From JACIYW01 sp014359745 (lineage in GTDB: Bacteria > Pseudomonadota > Alphaproteobacteria > Rhodobacterales > Rhodobacteraceae), in the NCBI GenBank assembly GCA_050433985.1, contig JBNPWE010000016.1, forward strand, positions 1 through 64,000: DNA of 64,000 nt, written 5' to 3'. A program made the position numbers and the translations under genes. The first letter of the stretch is position 1. Each line of letters begins with the position of its first letter. A model generated the notes under the pieces. That model was not told where the DNA came from, made no database searches, and saw only the letters and a list, made by a program, of their open reading frames with translations. Below are positions 42,852 through 51,531 of the stretch, one piece after another.

Positions 42852-45146
42852 ATGACCGCCAGGACGATGCAAAGGCTGCGCCATCTGGTCGGCTTCTTCG
42901 TGTTCGGGCCGGGCAGGCTGCGCTATCTGGTCGGTATCCATGCCTCGGGCCGGTTCGACCGGCGCTATTACCGCAAGGCCAATCCCGATCTGCACTGGCT
43001 GTTCCGCACCTTCCCCGAGCGCCATTACGTGTTCGCCGGCGAGGCCGAGGGCCGCTGCCCCCGCCCCGATTTCGTGCCCCAGGCCTATCTGCGCCTCAAC
43101 CCGGATCTGGATCGCTGGGCGGCCCGGCCGTTTCAGCATTACCTGCGCCACGGCCATGCCGAAAACCGCGTCACCCGCGACCTGCCCCGCGTCCTTGGCG
43201 GGCTGACGGTTCTGCCGCCGGTCCTGCGCCGTGATCCTGATGTGGGCACCACCCCGCGTGACCTGGCGGTGGTGGTGCATCTTTACTATCCCGACCTCTG
43301 GCCGGAAATCGTGGCGGCGCTGCGGGCCTCACTGCGGGCCTTACTGCGGGCCTCAAATCTGGACGCCGATCTCTTCGTCACCCTTACCCACCGGCCCGAT
43401 GCCGATCAGGGCGCCGCAGACCAGATCGCAGACCCGATCGACGAACACACCCCGACGGCCACGCTGGCCGCGCGCATCCGCGCCGACTGGCCCGGCGCGC
43501 AGGTGATCACCATGCCCAACCACGGGCGCGATATCTTTCCCTTCGTGCATCTGGTGAACGCGGGCCTGCTCGATCCTTACCGCGCGATCTGCAAGATCCA
43601 CACCAAACGCTCCCCGCACCGCCAGGATGGCGAGGCATGGCGCAGGCATCTGATCGCGGGCATCCTGCCGGGGGCAGAAACCGCGCCGCTGCTGGGCCGG
43701 TTCCTGGCCGACGGGGCCGCAGGGCTCTGGGTGGCCGATGGCCAGCATTACACCGATATGCGCTGGTGGGGATCGAACCGCGACGGCGTCGCGCGGCTTT
43801 TGCGGCGCATCGGCATACGCCCCGATCCCGACGCGCTGTCGTTTCCGGCGGGGTCGATCTATTGGGTCAAGCCGATGCTGATCACCCTGGTCCGCGGCCT
43901 GCGCCTGGACCTGACCGATTTCGAGGTCGAGGCAGGCCAGCTTGACGGCACCACCGCCCACGCCTTTGAACGGGTGCTGGGCTATCTGATCGGGGCGGCA
44001 GGGCTGGAAATACGCCAGACCGCGCAGCTTGAGGCGGCGGAACCCGCCCCCCTGCCCGCCCCCCACACCCGCGCCAGCCTGGTCAGCGCGTTCTACCTGC
44101 CGCAGTTCCACCGCACCCCGGAAAATGATCGCTGGTGGGGCCGGGGCTATACCGAATGGACGGCCTGCGCCCGCGCGCGCCCCGTTCATGACGGCCAGGA
44201 TCAGCCGGTGCTGCCCGGTGATCTGGGCTTTTACGATCTCTGCCAGACCGGGGTGATGGGCGAACAGGCGGCCCTGGCGCGGGATGCGGGGATCGATGCC
44301 TTCTGTGTCTATCATTACTGGTTCGACGGGCGGCGTATCCTGGAAACCCCGATGCAGAACCTGCTGGCCCGCCCCGAGATCGACTTTCCCTTTTACCTGT
44401 GCTGGGCCAATGAAAGCTGGCGGCGCAACTGGGACGGGCTGTCGGGCGAGGTGCTGCTGGATCAGGGTTACGCCCCCGGTTTCGAGGCGGCGCTGGCCGC
44501 CGATATCGCCCCCTATATGCGCGATCCGCGCTATCTGCGCCCCGACGGGGTGCGCCCGCGCCTGGTCATCTACCGCCCCGAAGACCTGCCAGAACCCGCC
44601 GCCAATATCGCCCGGCTGCGCGCGGCGTTTGAAGATCTGGGATTGGGCGCGGTGGAACTGGGGGCGGTGCGCTTTCATGTGGATGGCGCGCATCCGGTCG
44701 CGGCGGATCTTTTCGATTTCTGGGTCGAGATGCCGCCGCACGGGCTGGTGGACGAAGAGGGCTGGCTTTACGGCGGCCCGCGCGGCAACCGGCTGGGCTT
44801 TGATCCGGCGCCGGGATTTCAGGGGCTGATCTATGATTACGGCCGGGTGATCGACAACAGCCTGTCGCCCGAATACACCGCCCGCCTGCCCGCCAATACC
44901 ATCGCCGGCGTCATGCCATCCTGGGACAATACCGCCCGGCGGGGCCTGCGCGCGCATCTGGCTTTTGGTGCGCATCCCGCCGCCTTCCGGCGCTGGCTTT
45001 ACGGGCTGTCAGAACACCGGCTTGCCACGTCCTACCGGGGCGAGGTGATGATCAACGCCTGGAACGAATGGGCCGAAAAGGCCATGCTGGAACCCGGCGG
45101 GGCCTTTGGCCGCGCCAATCTGGATATGCTGAAGGAGTGGCGATGA
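42852..45146 (+). CDS. Two-domain glycan synthesis protein (RgpF-like plus WbsX-like)
   Basis: 764 residues from the ATG at 42852; a TTG 39 bases upstream is a weaker choice. The N-terminal 110 residues contain two copies of a FD-x2-YY-x-NPD and HYL-x2-G-x2-E-x-R type motif common in surface-glycan proteins. Residues about 135-400 resemble the RgpF rhamnan-synthesis domain (VVVHLYYPDLWPEI, NHGRDIFPFV, KIHTKRSPH). From about residue 410 the protein is WbsX/GH99-like (FYLPQFHRTPENDRWWGRG, YHYWFDGRRIL, CWANESWRRNWDG, NAWNEWAE). It probably builds or branches a rhamnose-containing polymer. Its stop overlaps the start of the methyltransferase gene. Confidence 0.88.
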   Translation: MTARTMQRLRHLVGFFVFGPGRLRYLVGIHASGRFDRRYYRKANPDLHWLFRTFPERHYVFAGEAEGRCPRPDFVPQAYLRLNPDLDRWAARPFQHYLRHGHAENRVTRDLPRVLGGLTVLPPVLRRDPDVGTTPRDLAVVVHLYYPDLWPEIVAALRASLRALLRASNLDADLFVTLTHRPDADQGAADQIADPIDEHTPTATLAARIRADWPGAQVITMPNHGRDIFPFVHLVNAGLLDPYRAICKIHTKRSPHRQDGEAWRRHLIAGILPGAETAPLLGRFLADGAAGLWVADGQHYTDMRWWGSNRDGVARLLRRIGIRPDPDALSFPAGSIYWVKPMLITLVRGLRLDLTDFEVEAGQLDGTTAHAFERVLGYLIGAAGLEIRQTAQLEAAEPAPLPAPHTRASLVSAFYLPQFHRTPENDRWWGRGYTEWTACARARPVHDGQDQPVLPGDLGFYDLCQTGVMGEQAALARDAGIDAFCVYHYWFDGRRILETPMQNLLARPEIDFPFYLCWANESWRRNWDGLSGEVLLDQGYAPGFEAALAADIAPYMRDPRYLRPDGVRPRLVIYRPEDLPEPAANIARLRAAFEDLGLGAVELGAVRFHVDGAHPVAADLFDFWVEMPPHGLVDEEGWLYGGPRGNRLGFDPAPGFQGLIYDYGRVIDNSLSPEYTARLPANTIAGVMPSWDNTARRGLRAHLAFGAHPAAFRRWLYGLSEHRLATSYRGEVMINAWNEWAEKAMLEPGGAFGRANLDMLKEWR

Positions 45147-45859
45147 CCACCGTGATCCCCGGCCTTTGCCCGGTGTGTGAAACCCGGACCGAATTTCGCA
45201 GCACCGATGGCTGGTTCCGCGATCACCTGCGCTGCGCGGCCTGCGATTCGATCCCGCGCGAACGCGCCTTTGCCTGGGCGCTGGACCGCTTTCGCCCCAA
45301 CTGGCGCGAGCTGGCGATCCACGAAAGTTCCCCCGCCCCCGCGCGCCGCGTCTCGGCCCGGCTGCGCGAGGGCTGCAAGCACTATATCGCCAGCCAGTAT
45401 TTCCCCGGTGTCGCCTCGGGCAAGATCCATCAGGGCATGCGCTGCGAAAACCTCGAATCGCTCAGTTTCAAGGATGCCAGCCTTGACCTGCACCTGCATC
45501 TTGACGTGATGGAACATGTGAACCGGCCCGATCTGTGTTTCCGGGAAATAGCCCGCACCCTGCGCGCGGGCGGGGCGGCGATCTTTACCACGCCGCTTTA
45601 CGCCGAACGCGCGGCCAGCGCGCGCCGCGCGATCCGTTTTGCCGATGGCGACGAACATCTGGCACCCCCCGAATATCACGGCAATCCGGTGGATGATCAG
45701 GGCGCGCTGGTCACCTTTCACTATGGCCAGAATTTCAGCGATCTGATCCGCGCCTGGGCGCCGGATCTGTCGCTGTTGCGGCTGGATCTGAACGATGCGC
45801 GCATCGGCGTGATCGGGGAATTCCGCGATGTGTTCATCGCCGTAAAAGGCATGATCTGA
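45143..45859 (+). CDS. SAM-dependent methyltransferase, class I, with N-terminal Cys motif
   Basis: 238 residues from the ATG at 45143 (GAAGGAG upstream), overlapping the previous stop by 4 bases. CPVC and CAAC pairs at the N-terminus suggest a zinc knuckle. The Methyltransf_11-like core has HLHLDVMEHVNRPD and RTLRAGGAAIFTTP; the glycine-rich motif I is weak. Likely substrate: a sugar of the glycan built by the neighbours. It could also be a regulatory methylase-like protein without activity. Confidence 0.82.
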   Translation: MTTVIPGLCPVCETRTEFRSTDGWFRDHLRCAACDSIPRERAFAWALDRFRPNWRELAIHESSPAPARRVSARLREGCKHYIASQYFPGVASGKIHQGMRCENLESLSFKDASLDLHLHLDVMEHVNRPDLCFREIARTLRAGGAAIFTTPLYAERAASARRAIRFADGDEHLAPPEYHGNPVDDQGALVTFHYGQNFSDLIRAWAPDLSLLRLDLNDARIGVIGEFRDVFIAVKGMI

Positions 45860-45862
45860 TCC

Positions 45863-46942
45863 ATGGCCCCGCAGTCCCCTTCCCGCGCCCTCCTGCATAT
45901 CGGCACCCACAAGACCGGCACGACGCTGATCCAGAACACGCTCGCCGCCAACCGCAAACTGCTGGCGCGCCATGGCGTGATCTATCCCGAGATCGGCCGC
46001 GCCAGCGGCCATCACAGCCTGCTGACCCGCTGGCTGACCCTTGATCCCTATTACTACACCCCGGTTGCGCCACGGGAGCTGTGGCAGGGGCTGGCGCGCT
46101 TTGCCAGGCCCGGCCAGACGTTGGTGCTGAGCAGCGAGGAATTCAGCCGCGGCTTCAGCCGCCGGGTGGATTTTGCCGAGGTGCGCGATTTCCTGGCGCC
46201 CTTCGACCAGATCGAGGTGGTGTGTTTCCTGCGCGACCAGATGTCGTTCCTGCAATCGATCTATCTGGAAATCGGCAAGAAAAAGGCCGGGCCGGGCTTT
46301 CCGGCGCTGATCGACGGGGCGATCAAAAACGGCTATGCGGCAGGGCTGCATATCGATTACGGCGCGCTTTATGACCAGTTGCTGGAGGTGTTCAGCCCCG
46401 ATCAGATCCGCTTTGTCGATTATGCGCAGGCGCGCCGGGCGCCGGGGGGAATTCTGGGGGTGATGCTGGGGCTTTGCGGCACCGATCTGGCGGCAGAGGC
46501 GCTGAAACCGGCCAGCGGGCCGGAAACGGCGGTGGCCAATATCTCGCCCGATCCGCTGGCCACCTGGGCGGCGGGCCTTGTCGCATCGCCCGAAGCGCCC
46601 GCGCCCGCGCTGATCGCGCGCGCGCGCAGCGTCCTTGATCAGCTGTTCGGGGCGGGGCGGCCCAGCCTGATCTATACCCGCGCCGAGTACCGCGGCCTTG
46701 CCGCCCATATCGCCCCGCGCAACGCCGCCTTTGCCGCGCGCCTGGCCGACAGGCAGCCCGGCTTCACCCTGTCGCCCCCCCGCCCCGATCCCGCCAGCCT
46801 GCCGGGGCCCGTGAAACCCGCCACCGGGCCCGACGCAGGGCCGGTTCAGGGACCGGACCCGGGCGATCCGATCTGGCGCGAGGATATCGGCCAGACGTTC
46901 TGGGTGCGCTTTGCGCGGGATCTTTATCACCCGAACGGTTGA
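45863..46942 (+). CDS. Sulfotransferase-like protein
   Basis: 359 residues. The N-terminal LHIGTHKTGTTLIQNTL is a PAPS 5'-phosphosulfate-binding loop. FLRDQMSFLQSIYLEI supplies the 3'-phosphate-binding Arg/Ser region. The middle is family-typical and the C-terminus Pro/Gly-rich before a conserved-looking last 30 residues. It may sulfate the exported polysaccharide. It begins 3 bases after the methyltransferase stop, so the genes are probably co-transcribed. Confidence 0.85.
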   Translation: MAPQSPSRALLHIGTHKTGTTLIQNTLAANRKLLARHGVIYPEIGRASGHHSLLTRWLTLDPYYYTPVAPRELWQGLARFARPGQTLVLSSEEFSRGFSRRVDFAEVRDFLAPFDQIEVVCFLRDQMSFLQSIYLEIGKKKAGPGFPALIDGAIKNGYAAGLHIDYGALYDQLLEVFSPDQIRFVDYAQARRAPGGILGVMLGLCGTDLAAEALKPASGPETAVANISPDPLATWAAGLVASPEAPAPALIARARSVLDQLFGAGRPSLIYTRAEYRGLAAHIAPRNAAFAARLADRQPGFTLSPPRPDPASLPGPVKPATGPDAGPVQGPDPGDPIWREDIGQTFWVRFARDLYHPNG

Positions 46943-47068
46943 ACACGGCACAAGTATCAGGCAGCAAGAGAAAATCCGCCGACCAACGGCCCAGGCCGCC
47001 CGCTTTGGGGTTTCGCCCCCCGGCACCGTGCACTAAAGTGTGAAAAAACCGTGTTTTCAAGGTATGGA

Positions 47069-48175
47069 ATGATTTCAGGATCAGAGGCCGCGTGGAAGGC
47101 CACGCAACGCCCCGACGTCATTGACCATAGTGATCCGGCCCCTGCCCGGCCCGCTGCCAGCGCCGTGCCCGTTGCCAATTCCGAACCCGGTTCTGGCCCC
47201 AATTCTGGCCCCAATCATGGTCTTGTCGCCGTGCCGGGGCCGGGCACGGCGCTGCCGCCGGTGACGGTGTTGCTGGGGCAGTTGAACGGCGCGCGGTTTC
47301 TTGAGGCGCAGCTTTCCAGCATCGCCGCCCAGACCGGCTGTCATCCCAATCTGATCGTGTCCGATGACGGATCGTCGGATCACGGGCCGATGCTGGTCAA
47401 GGCGTTTTCCACCCGCCACCCCGACATCGGGGTCACCCGAATCGACGGGCCGCAGCGTGGCTTTGCCCAGAATTTCCTGTATCTTTTGCGCAGCGTCGGC
47501 CCCGATGTGCCCTATGTGGCGCTGTGCGATCAGGATGATTACTGGCTGCCCGGCCGCCTGGCACGGGCGCTGCGCATGCTGGAAGCGGTGCCGCCGGGCA
47601 TGCCCGCGCTTTATGGCAGCCGCACGCTGGTGTGCAATGCCGATCTGACGCCGCGCAAACCCTCGCCCCTGCACGCCCGCCCGCCGTCTTTTTGCAATGC
47701 GCTGGTGCAATCCATCGCGGGCGGCAACACCATGGTGCTCAACCGGGCCGCGCTGGATCTGGCGCAGGCCGCCAGCCTCGAGGCGAAAAAGGTCGTCTCG
47801 CATGACTGGTGGCTTTACCAGATCATCACCGGCGCGGGCGGGCGGGTGATCTATGATCCCGAACCCGGCGTGCTTTATCGCCAGCATGCGCATAACATGA
47901 TCGGCGCCAACAATTCGATCCGGGGCGGGCTGATCCGGCTGGGGGCGGTGCTGGCGGGGCGGTTCGCGCACTGGAACGCGATCAACATCGAAACGCTGAC
48001 CGCGTCAAGCCATCGCTTCACCCCCGAAAACCGCGCTATCCTGCAAGGCTTTGCCCGGATGCGCACAGCCCCCCTGCCCCGGCGGCTTTGGCTGATGCGG
48101 CGGTTGCGATTGCACCGCCAGACCCGCAAGGGCGATCTGGCGCTGTGGCTGGCCGCCATGCTGCGCCGGATCTGA
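47069..48175 (+). CDS. Glycosyltransferase family 2
   Basis: 368 residues from the ATG at 47069; GTG at 47051 is possible but has no better site. After a low-complexity N-terminal 60 residues, the GT-A core has VSDDGSSD (97-104) and the metal-binding CDQDDYW (153-159), then a HDWWLYQIITGAGG acceptor motif and YRQHAHNMIGAN. The C-terminus is basic and helical. It resembles rhamnosyltransferase-type GT2 enzymes of O-antigen and capsule loci. A 126-bp gap to the preceding gene holds no gene. Confidence 0.9.
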   Translation: MISGSEAAWKATQRPDVIDHSDPAPARPAASAVPVANSEPGSGPNSGPNHGLVAVPGPGTALPPVTVLLGQLNGARFLEAQLSSIAAQTGCHPNLIVSDDGSSDHGPMLVKAFSTRHPDIGVTRIDGPQRGFAQNFLYLLRSVGPDVPYVALCDQDDYWLPGRLARALRMLEAVPPGMPALYGSRTLVCNADLTPRKPSPLHARPPSFCNALVQSIAGGNTMVLNRAALDLAQAASLEAKKVVSHDWWLYQIITGAGGRVIYDPEPGVLYRQHAHNMIGANNSIRGGLIRLGAVLAGRFAHWNAINIETLTASSHRFTPENRAILQGFARMRTAPLPRRLWLMRRLRLHRQTRKGDLALWLAAMLRRI

Positions 48176-48211
48176 TCACGGGCCGCGCGCGCCCGTCGGG
48201 CGTGGGATTTT

Positions 48212-48233
48212 GAGTATTTGGGCCAAGATGAAA
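48212..48233 (+). repeat. Downstream element, copy 2
   Basis: GAGTATTT, then GGG, then CCAAGATGAAA, 36 bases after the GT2 stop. It is a near-exact match to copies at 53787 and 54054. Confidence 0.7.
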
Positions 48234-48289
48234 TTAACGAGCGTTTTCTGCTGCACTCAGGGTGCTAACCCTGTCGGGTGCCGCGCGCT

Positions 48290-49291
48290 TCAGGGCGCCA
48301 CCTTTGACGTGACCCAGCCCAGATAGGCTCGCACCGGGCTGCGCAGCCGCGGCCTGCCCGAGGCGCGCCAGAAGCCGCGCCATTCGGCCTCGAGCGCGTG
48401 CACATCCCAGCCGGGCGCCAGCGCGCGGGCCTGGTCCAGCACCTCGGCCCCGAAGGGGGGCAGTTCGGGGCCCGCCACCTGGCGGGGCGTGACGCGCAGG
48501 ATATCGCCCGGCTCTTCGGTCAGGTGGTAGTCGGGCAGGGGATCGGCGGCGATCATCTCGCGCAGCATGGCGCGAAACACCCGCCGGGGCGAGGCAGAGC
48601 CGGATTTGCGGTGCAGCACCTCGACCGAGATGCGCCAGTCGGGCTGGCGGCCGCAATGTTTGCGCGCCAACTCGTAGATGCGGCGTTCCAGCGGTTTGCG
48701 CAGGCGGAAATAATCGCGGCTGAGCGTCAGCACCGATTTCGACAGCACCGCGCGGTAAAGCCAGTCCGAAAGCTTGACGCGCACCGACACCATGCGCCCG
48801 CCCTTGGCACGGCGCAGGATCTCCCAGCTTTCAATGAGGCCGAAGCCGCGCGTCACCTCGACGCCGCCGGTGGCCAGATTGGTGGTGATGCGGGTGCCCG
48901 CCAGCCGCTCGAACGCCTCGCGCAGGCGTTTGTAGGCATCGCCCGATGTCTCGCGGTTGGTGGCCAGCAGCAGATCATGCGCACACAGCATCACCACCTG
49001 CCCCACCCTGCGCCCGGCATTGAGCCCCGCCATCAGCTGGCTGATGCAATAGATCAGGATATCCTTGTCATGGATCGTGGCCAGCCCCTTGACCGAGGGC
49101 GTCACCTCTATTTCGGTGCCGTTATGGGCATAGCGCAGGATGCGCCGGTCGGGCCGGGTGGCCAGCGAGAACATCGGGTGTTCCATGCTGCCCAGATCGG
49201 TCTTGGGCAGGGCATCGAAAATATCGCAGAGGAAAAAATCGCCCTGGCCCAAAAGATCGCCCGGCCCGCCCAAACCCACCGCCGCGCTCAT
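48290..49291 (-). CDS. Plasmid replication initiator (RPA/RepA-like)
   Basis: 333 residues from the ATG at 49291; the in-frame extension upstream covers the iteron region and is not coding. Features seen are DFFLCDIFDALPKTD, the DRRILRYAHNGTEIEVTPS segment, IHDKDILIYCISQL, RLREAFERLAGTRI and DYFRLRKPLERRIYELARKHCG. This is the pattern of the replication initiator A family found on many alphaproteobacterial plasmids. It is transcribed away from the ori and parAB. The presence of iterons and a DnaA box just upstream supports the call. Confidence 0.9.
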   Translation of the reverse strand: MSAAVGLGGPGDLLGQGDFFLCDIFDALPKTDLGSMEHPMFSLATRPDRRILRYAHNGTEIEVTPSVKGLATIHDKDILIYCISQLMAGLNAGRRVGQVVMLCAHDLLLATNRETSGDAYKRLREAFERLAGTRITTNLATGGVEVTRGFGLIESWEILRRAKGGRMVSVRVKLSDWLYRAVLSKSVLTLSRDYFRLRKPLERRIYELARKHCGRQPDWRISVEVLHRKSGSASPRRVFRAMLREMIAADPLPDYHLTEEPGDILRVTPRQVAGPELPPFGAEVLDQARALAPGWDVHALEAEWRGFWRASGRPRLRSPVRAYLGWVTSKVAP

Positions 49292-49419
49292 TGCCGGTCT
49301 TCCTTCATCGCCTGCCCGCCCTGCCCGGTTTCCGGGTCTGGTGTTTGCTGCCCCAAGGGTTCCGGCGCCCCGCAAGCGGTGCCGAGAGATTCGGGGTTTC
49401 AGTGACACCCACCCTAAAG

Positions 49420-49428
49420 TTATCCACA
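49420..49428 (+). other. Consensus DnaA box
   Basis: TTATCCACA, an exact match to the consensus DnaA-binding 9-mer, 31 bp from the first iteron. Confidence 0.85.
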
Positions 49429-49458
49429 GGGGACGTCCAGCCTTCGCCCCCGCGCGTA

Positions 49459-49518
49459 TCGGGGGATCGGAGTCAGTTGATCGGGGGATCGGAGTCGCCC
49501 TTTCGGGGGTTCGGAGTC
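49459..49518 (+). repeat. Three Rep iterons, 22-bp period
   Basis: TCGGGGGATCGGAGTC at 49459-49474 and 49481-49496 (identical), and TCGGGGGTTCGGAGTC at 49503-49518. Starts are exactly 22 bp apart, about two helical turns, so Rep monomers would sit on one face. A degenerate fourth (TCGGGGTTTC) lies near 49391. Confidence 0.9.
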
Positions 49519-49691
49519 GGGCAAGGCGAAAATATCGCCGAAATTCCCAACAATCAAAAGGCTTTGGCAAGACAGGCTGGATGGCGTAACTGATAATTAA
49601 CAGGATATAACTGGCAGGATATTTTGCACGCCGCTGTTGCGCCCGGCCGGAACCGCGAAAAATGCCCTGAAAACCCCTGAAATCCGGGAGA

Positions 49692-49752
49692 ATGTGCGCG
49701 ATTTGCTTTGATGTGCGTCGATTTGTGGTATAAGCGGAAGAAAAGCGCACAT
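49692..49752 (+). promoter_or_regulatory. Candidate parA promoter/operator with repeats
   Basis: Direct repeats ATGTGCGCGATTTG (49692-49705) and ATGTGCGTCGATTTG (49711-49725), then GCGCACAT (49745-49752), the reverse complement of the first eight bases. TATAAG (49729-49734) lies between them. Since ParA here has an N-terminal DNA-binding-like region, these are candidate autorepression sites. Confidence 0.55.
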
Positions 49753-49817
49753 CATGATCAGGCCAGAACGATCGGCCGAACATATCCCGGTGGGCGCAGG
49801 GCCATGAGGGGCGGCAG

Positions 49818-51221
49818 ATGACCAGGGAAAACCCCGCGCGCGACACTGCGTCCGATCAACCGCCCTATTTCAACATCTCGCCCGATGCGGCGCTGCGCGA
49901 GCTTGGCGCCCCGGTCAGCACCCGCGACTTTGCCGCGATTGCCGCGGCCTGCGCGCGGGGCCGCAACGATTTGGCCGCGCAGGGGCTGGATGAAAGCGGG
50001 TCGCGGCAGTTGCGGCTGTTTTCGACCTGGGAAATTACCCGCTATCTGATCCCGATCGCCACCCAGCATTTCCGCCGGGTGCTCAAGGCGCATCCCGATC
50101 TGCCGCAGGGGCGCAGCGATACGGCGGGCGGCGCCAAATGGTTCACGCTTGACGAGGTGCTGCGCCTGCGCGCCCATTTCGCCGCCGAAGGCAGCCGCGC
50201 CAAGGAATACCTGCCCTGGCGGCCCAAAGGCCAGCCCGCCAAGATCGTGGCGGTGGCCAATTTCAAGGGCGGTGTCGGCAAGACCTCTACCTGTGCGCAT
50301 CTGGCGATGTCGGCGGCACTTGATGGCTACAAGGTGCTGGTGATCGATCTGGACAGCCAGGGCTCGATGACCTCGATCTTTGGCGGCAGGGTGGCCGATG
50401 AATGGCAGACGGTCTTTCCGCTGCTCGCCCGCCATTATGCCCGCGCCCTGCAAGAGGCCAACCGGGCGCGGGCGGATCGGGGCGAGGCCCCTGCCCCCAT
50501 GGACGAGACGCTGATGGAGGCGCTGAAGATCACAGCACCCGGCCTGGTGCAGCGCACCCATTGGCCCAATATCGACCTGATCGGCGCCCAGCTCAATCTT
50601 TACTGGGCCGAATTCCAGATCCCGGTCTGGCGGATGGGGTTGCGCGGCTGGAAGCTCTGGGATGCGCTGACCGACAGCTTGGCCGAGGACGGGATGCTGG
50701 ATGCCTATGATCTGGTGTTCCTCGATACGCCGCCGGCCCTTGGCTATCTGACCATCAACGGGCTGGCGGCCTCGGATATCCTGCTGGTGCCGACCGGCGC
50801 GTCCTTCCTGGAATTCGATTCGACGGGGCGGTTTTTCGATATGCTGCACACCACCTTCCAGTCGATCGAAGAGGGTGAGAACATGGCCGCGCGCGCCCTG
50901 GGCCGGACCGAGCTGGCCTTTGAATGGGATGCGGTGCGCGCCATCATCACCCGCTATGACGGCAATCAGCAGGCGGAAATGGCGGGGCTGATGCAGGGCT
51001 GGCTGGGGCGCACCCTGTCGCCTTACCGGCAGGATTTCACCGCGCTGATCGGGCAGGCGGGCGAACAGGTGTCGGGCATCTACGAGGCTGATTACCGCGA
51101 TTTCAACCGCGAAACCTATATGCGCGGCCGCGAAACCTTTGATGAAACCTATGCCGCGTTCAAGCGGCTGCTTTACGGTGTCTGGCGGCAGGATGAGCTG
51201 CGCGCGGGAGCGGGCAAATGA
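49818..51221 (+). CDS. parA: Partition ATPase ParA (type Ia, with N-terminal DNA-binding region)
   Basis: 467 residues, AGGGGCGG before the ATG. The first 140 residues form a putative HTH regulator region (FSTWEITRYLIPIATQHF; WFTLDEVLRLRAHF), as in large P1-type ParA proteins. The deviant Walker A KGGVGKTS is at 150-157, followed by VLVIDLDSQGS and the Walker B-like LVFLDTPPALGYLT. It positions plasmid copies over the nucleoid together with ParB bound at parS. It is co-directional with parB and separated from it by the parS-like region. Confidence 0.95.
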   Translation: MTRENPARDTASDQPPYFNISPDAALRELGAPVSTRDFAAIAAACARGRNDLAAQGLDESGSRQLRLFSTWEITRYLIPIATQHFRRVLKAHPDLPQGRSDTAGGAKWFTLDEVLRLRAHFAAEGSRAKEYLPWRPKGQPAKIVAVANFKGGVGKTSTCAHLAMSAALDGYKVLVIDLDSQGSMTSIFGGRVADEWQTVFPLLARHYARALQEANRARADRGEAPAPMDETLMEALKITAPGLVQRTHWPNIDLIGAQLNLYWAEFQIPVWRMGLRGWKLWDALTDSLAEDGMLDAYDLVFLDTPPALGYLTINGLAASDILLVPTGASFLEFDSTGRFFDMLHTTFQSIEEGENMAARALGRTELAFEWDAVRAIITRYDGNQQAEMAGLMQGWLGRTLSPYRQDFTALIGQAGEQVSGIYEADYRDFNRETYMRGRETFDETYAAFKRLLYGVWRQDELRAGAGK

Positions 51222-51274
51222 TTTCCAGCAAAATTTCCGGAAAATCGTTTTATATCAATGTGGTAAACGCCATG

Positions 51275-51292
51275 TGTTTCGCGCGCGAAACA
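51275..51292. other. parS-like palindrome 1
   Basis: TGTTTCGCGCGCGAAACA, a perfect 18-bp palindrome. The outer TGTTTC/GAAACA half sites equal those of the chromosomal parS consensus TGTTTCACGTGAAACA, but the core is GCGCGC (six bases) instead of ACGT. A single left half site (TGTTTCGC) recurs at 51304-51311. Confidence 0.8.
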
Positions 51293-51385
51293 TCCTGGCC
51301 CGGTGTTTCGCACCCCGGCCAGGCGGCGGGGCTTTCCAGCAAAATTTCCGTAATGTCGTTTGATATCAATGCCATGAGTGATGCG

Positions 51386-51403
51386 TGTTTCGCGCGCGAA
51401 ACA
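51386..51403. other. parS-like palindrome 2
   Basis: The identical 18-bp palindrome as at 51275-51292, 111 bp downstream. Two copies in tandem units fit a plasmid centromere. Confidence 0.8.
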
Positions 51404-51531
51404 TCCGCGTCGTGCTTCATGACCGGCGGCAAGGATCGGCGCAACGCACGCCGGCCTAACCGGATCACAAGGCAATGCCTGCAGGCTGGGGCCATTCCCG
51501 CCGCCCGCAGGCCCGCAGGGCAGGGGGGAAC

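Larger units (their letters stand above)
49292..49817. other. Origin of replication region (oriV): iterons, DnaA box, AT-rich tract, par operator
   Basis: The 526-bp gap between the divergent rep and parA genes holds no gene. It has a consensus DnaA box (49420-49428), three iterons with exact 22-bp period (49459-49518), a lower-GC stretch (about 49521-49640, including GATAATTAACAGG and GGATATAAC) that can melt, and direct plus inverted repeats just upstream of parA (49692-49752). Together this is the layout of an iteron-controlled replication origin. Confidence 0.85.
51222..51409 (+). repeat. 111-bp-spaced direct repeat carrying parS-like palindromes
   Basis: Two similar units of about 77 bp (51222-51298 and 51333-51409) start with the identical 18-mer TTTCCAGCAAAATTTCCG (51222-51239 and 51333-51350), pass through ATATCAATG, and end at the palindrome TGTTTCGCGCGCGAAACA (51275-51292 and 51386-51403). 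Both elements are offset by exactly 111 bp. The repeated unit between parA and parB is most likely the centromere. Confidence 0.85.

Noticed and set aside
43353..44975. 540-codon - strand frame opposite the RgpF/WbsX gene
   Set aside because: Its composition is artefactual and no start signal is present; the + strand protein has clear glycan-synthesis motifs.
51222..51531. CRISPR array
   Set aside because: There are only two similar units with 111-bp spacing, and the core is a palindrome between parA and parB; this fits a centromere rather than repeats with unique spacers.
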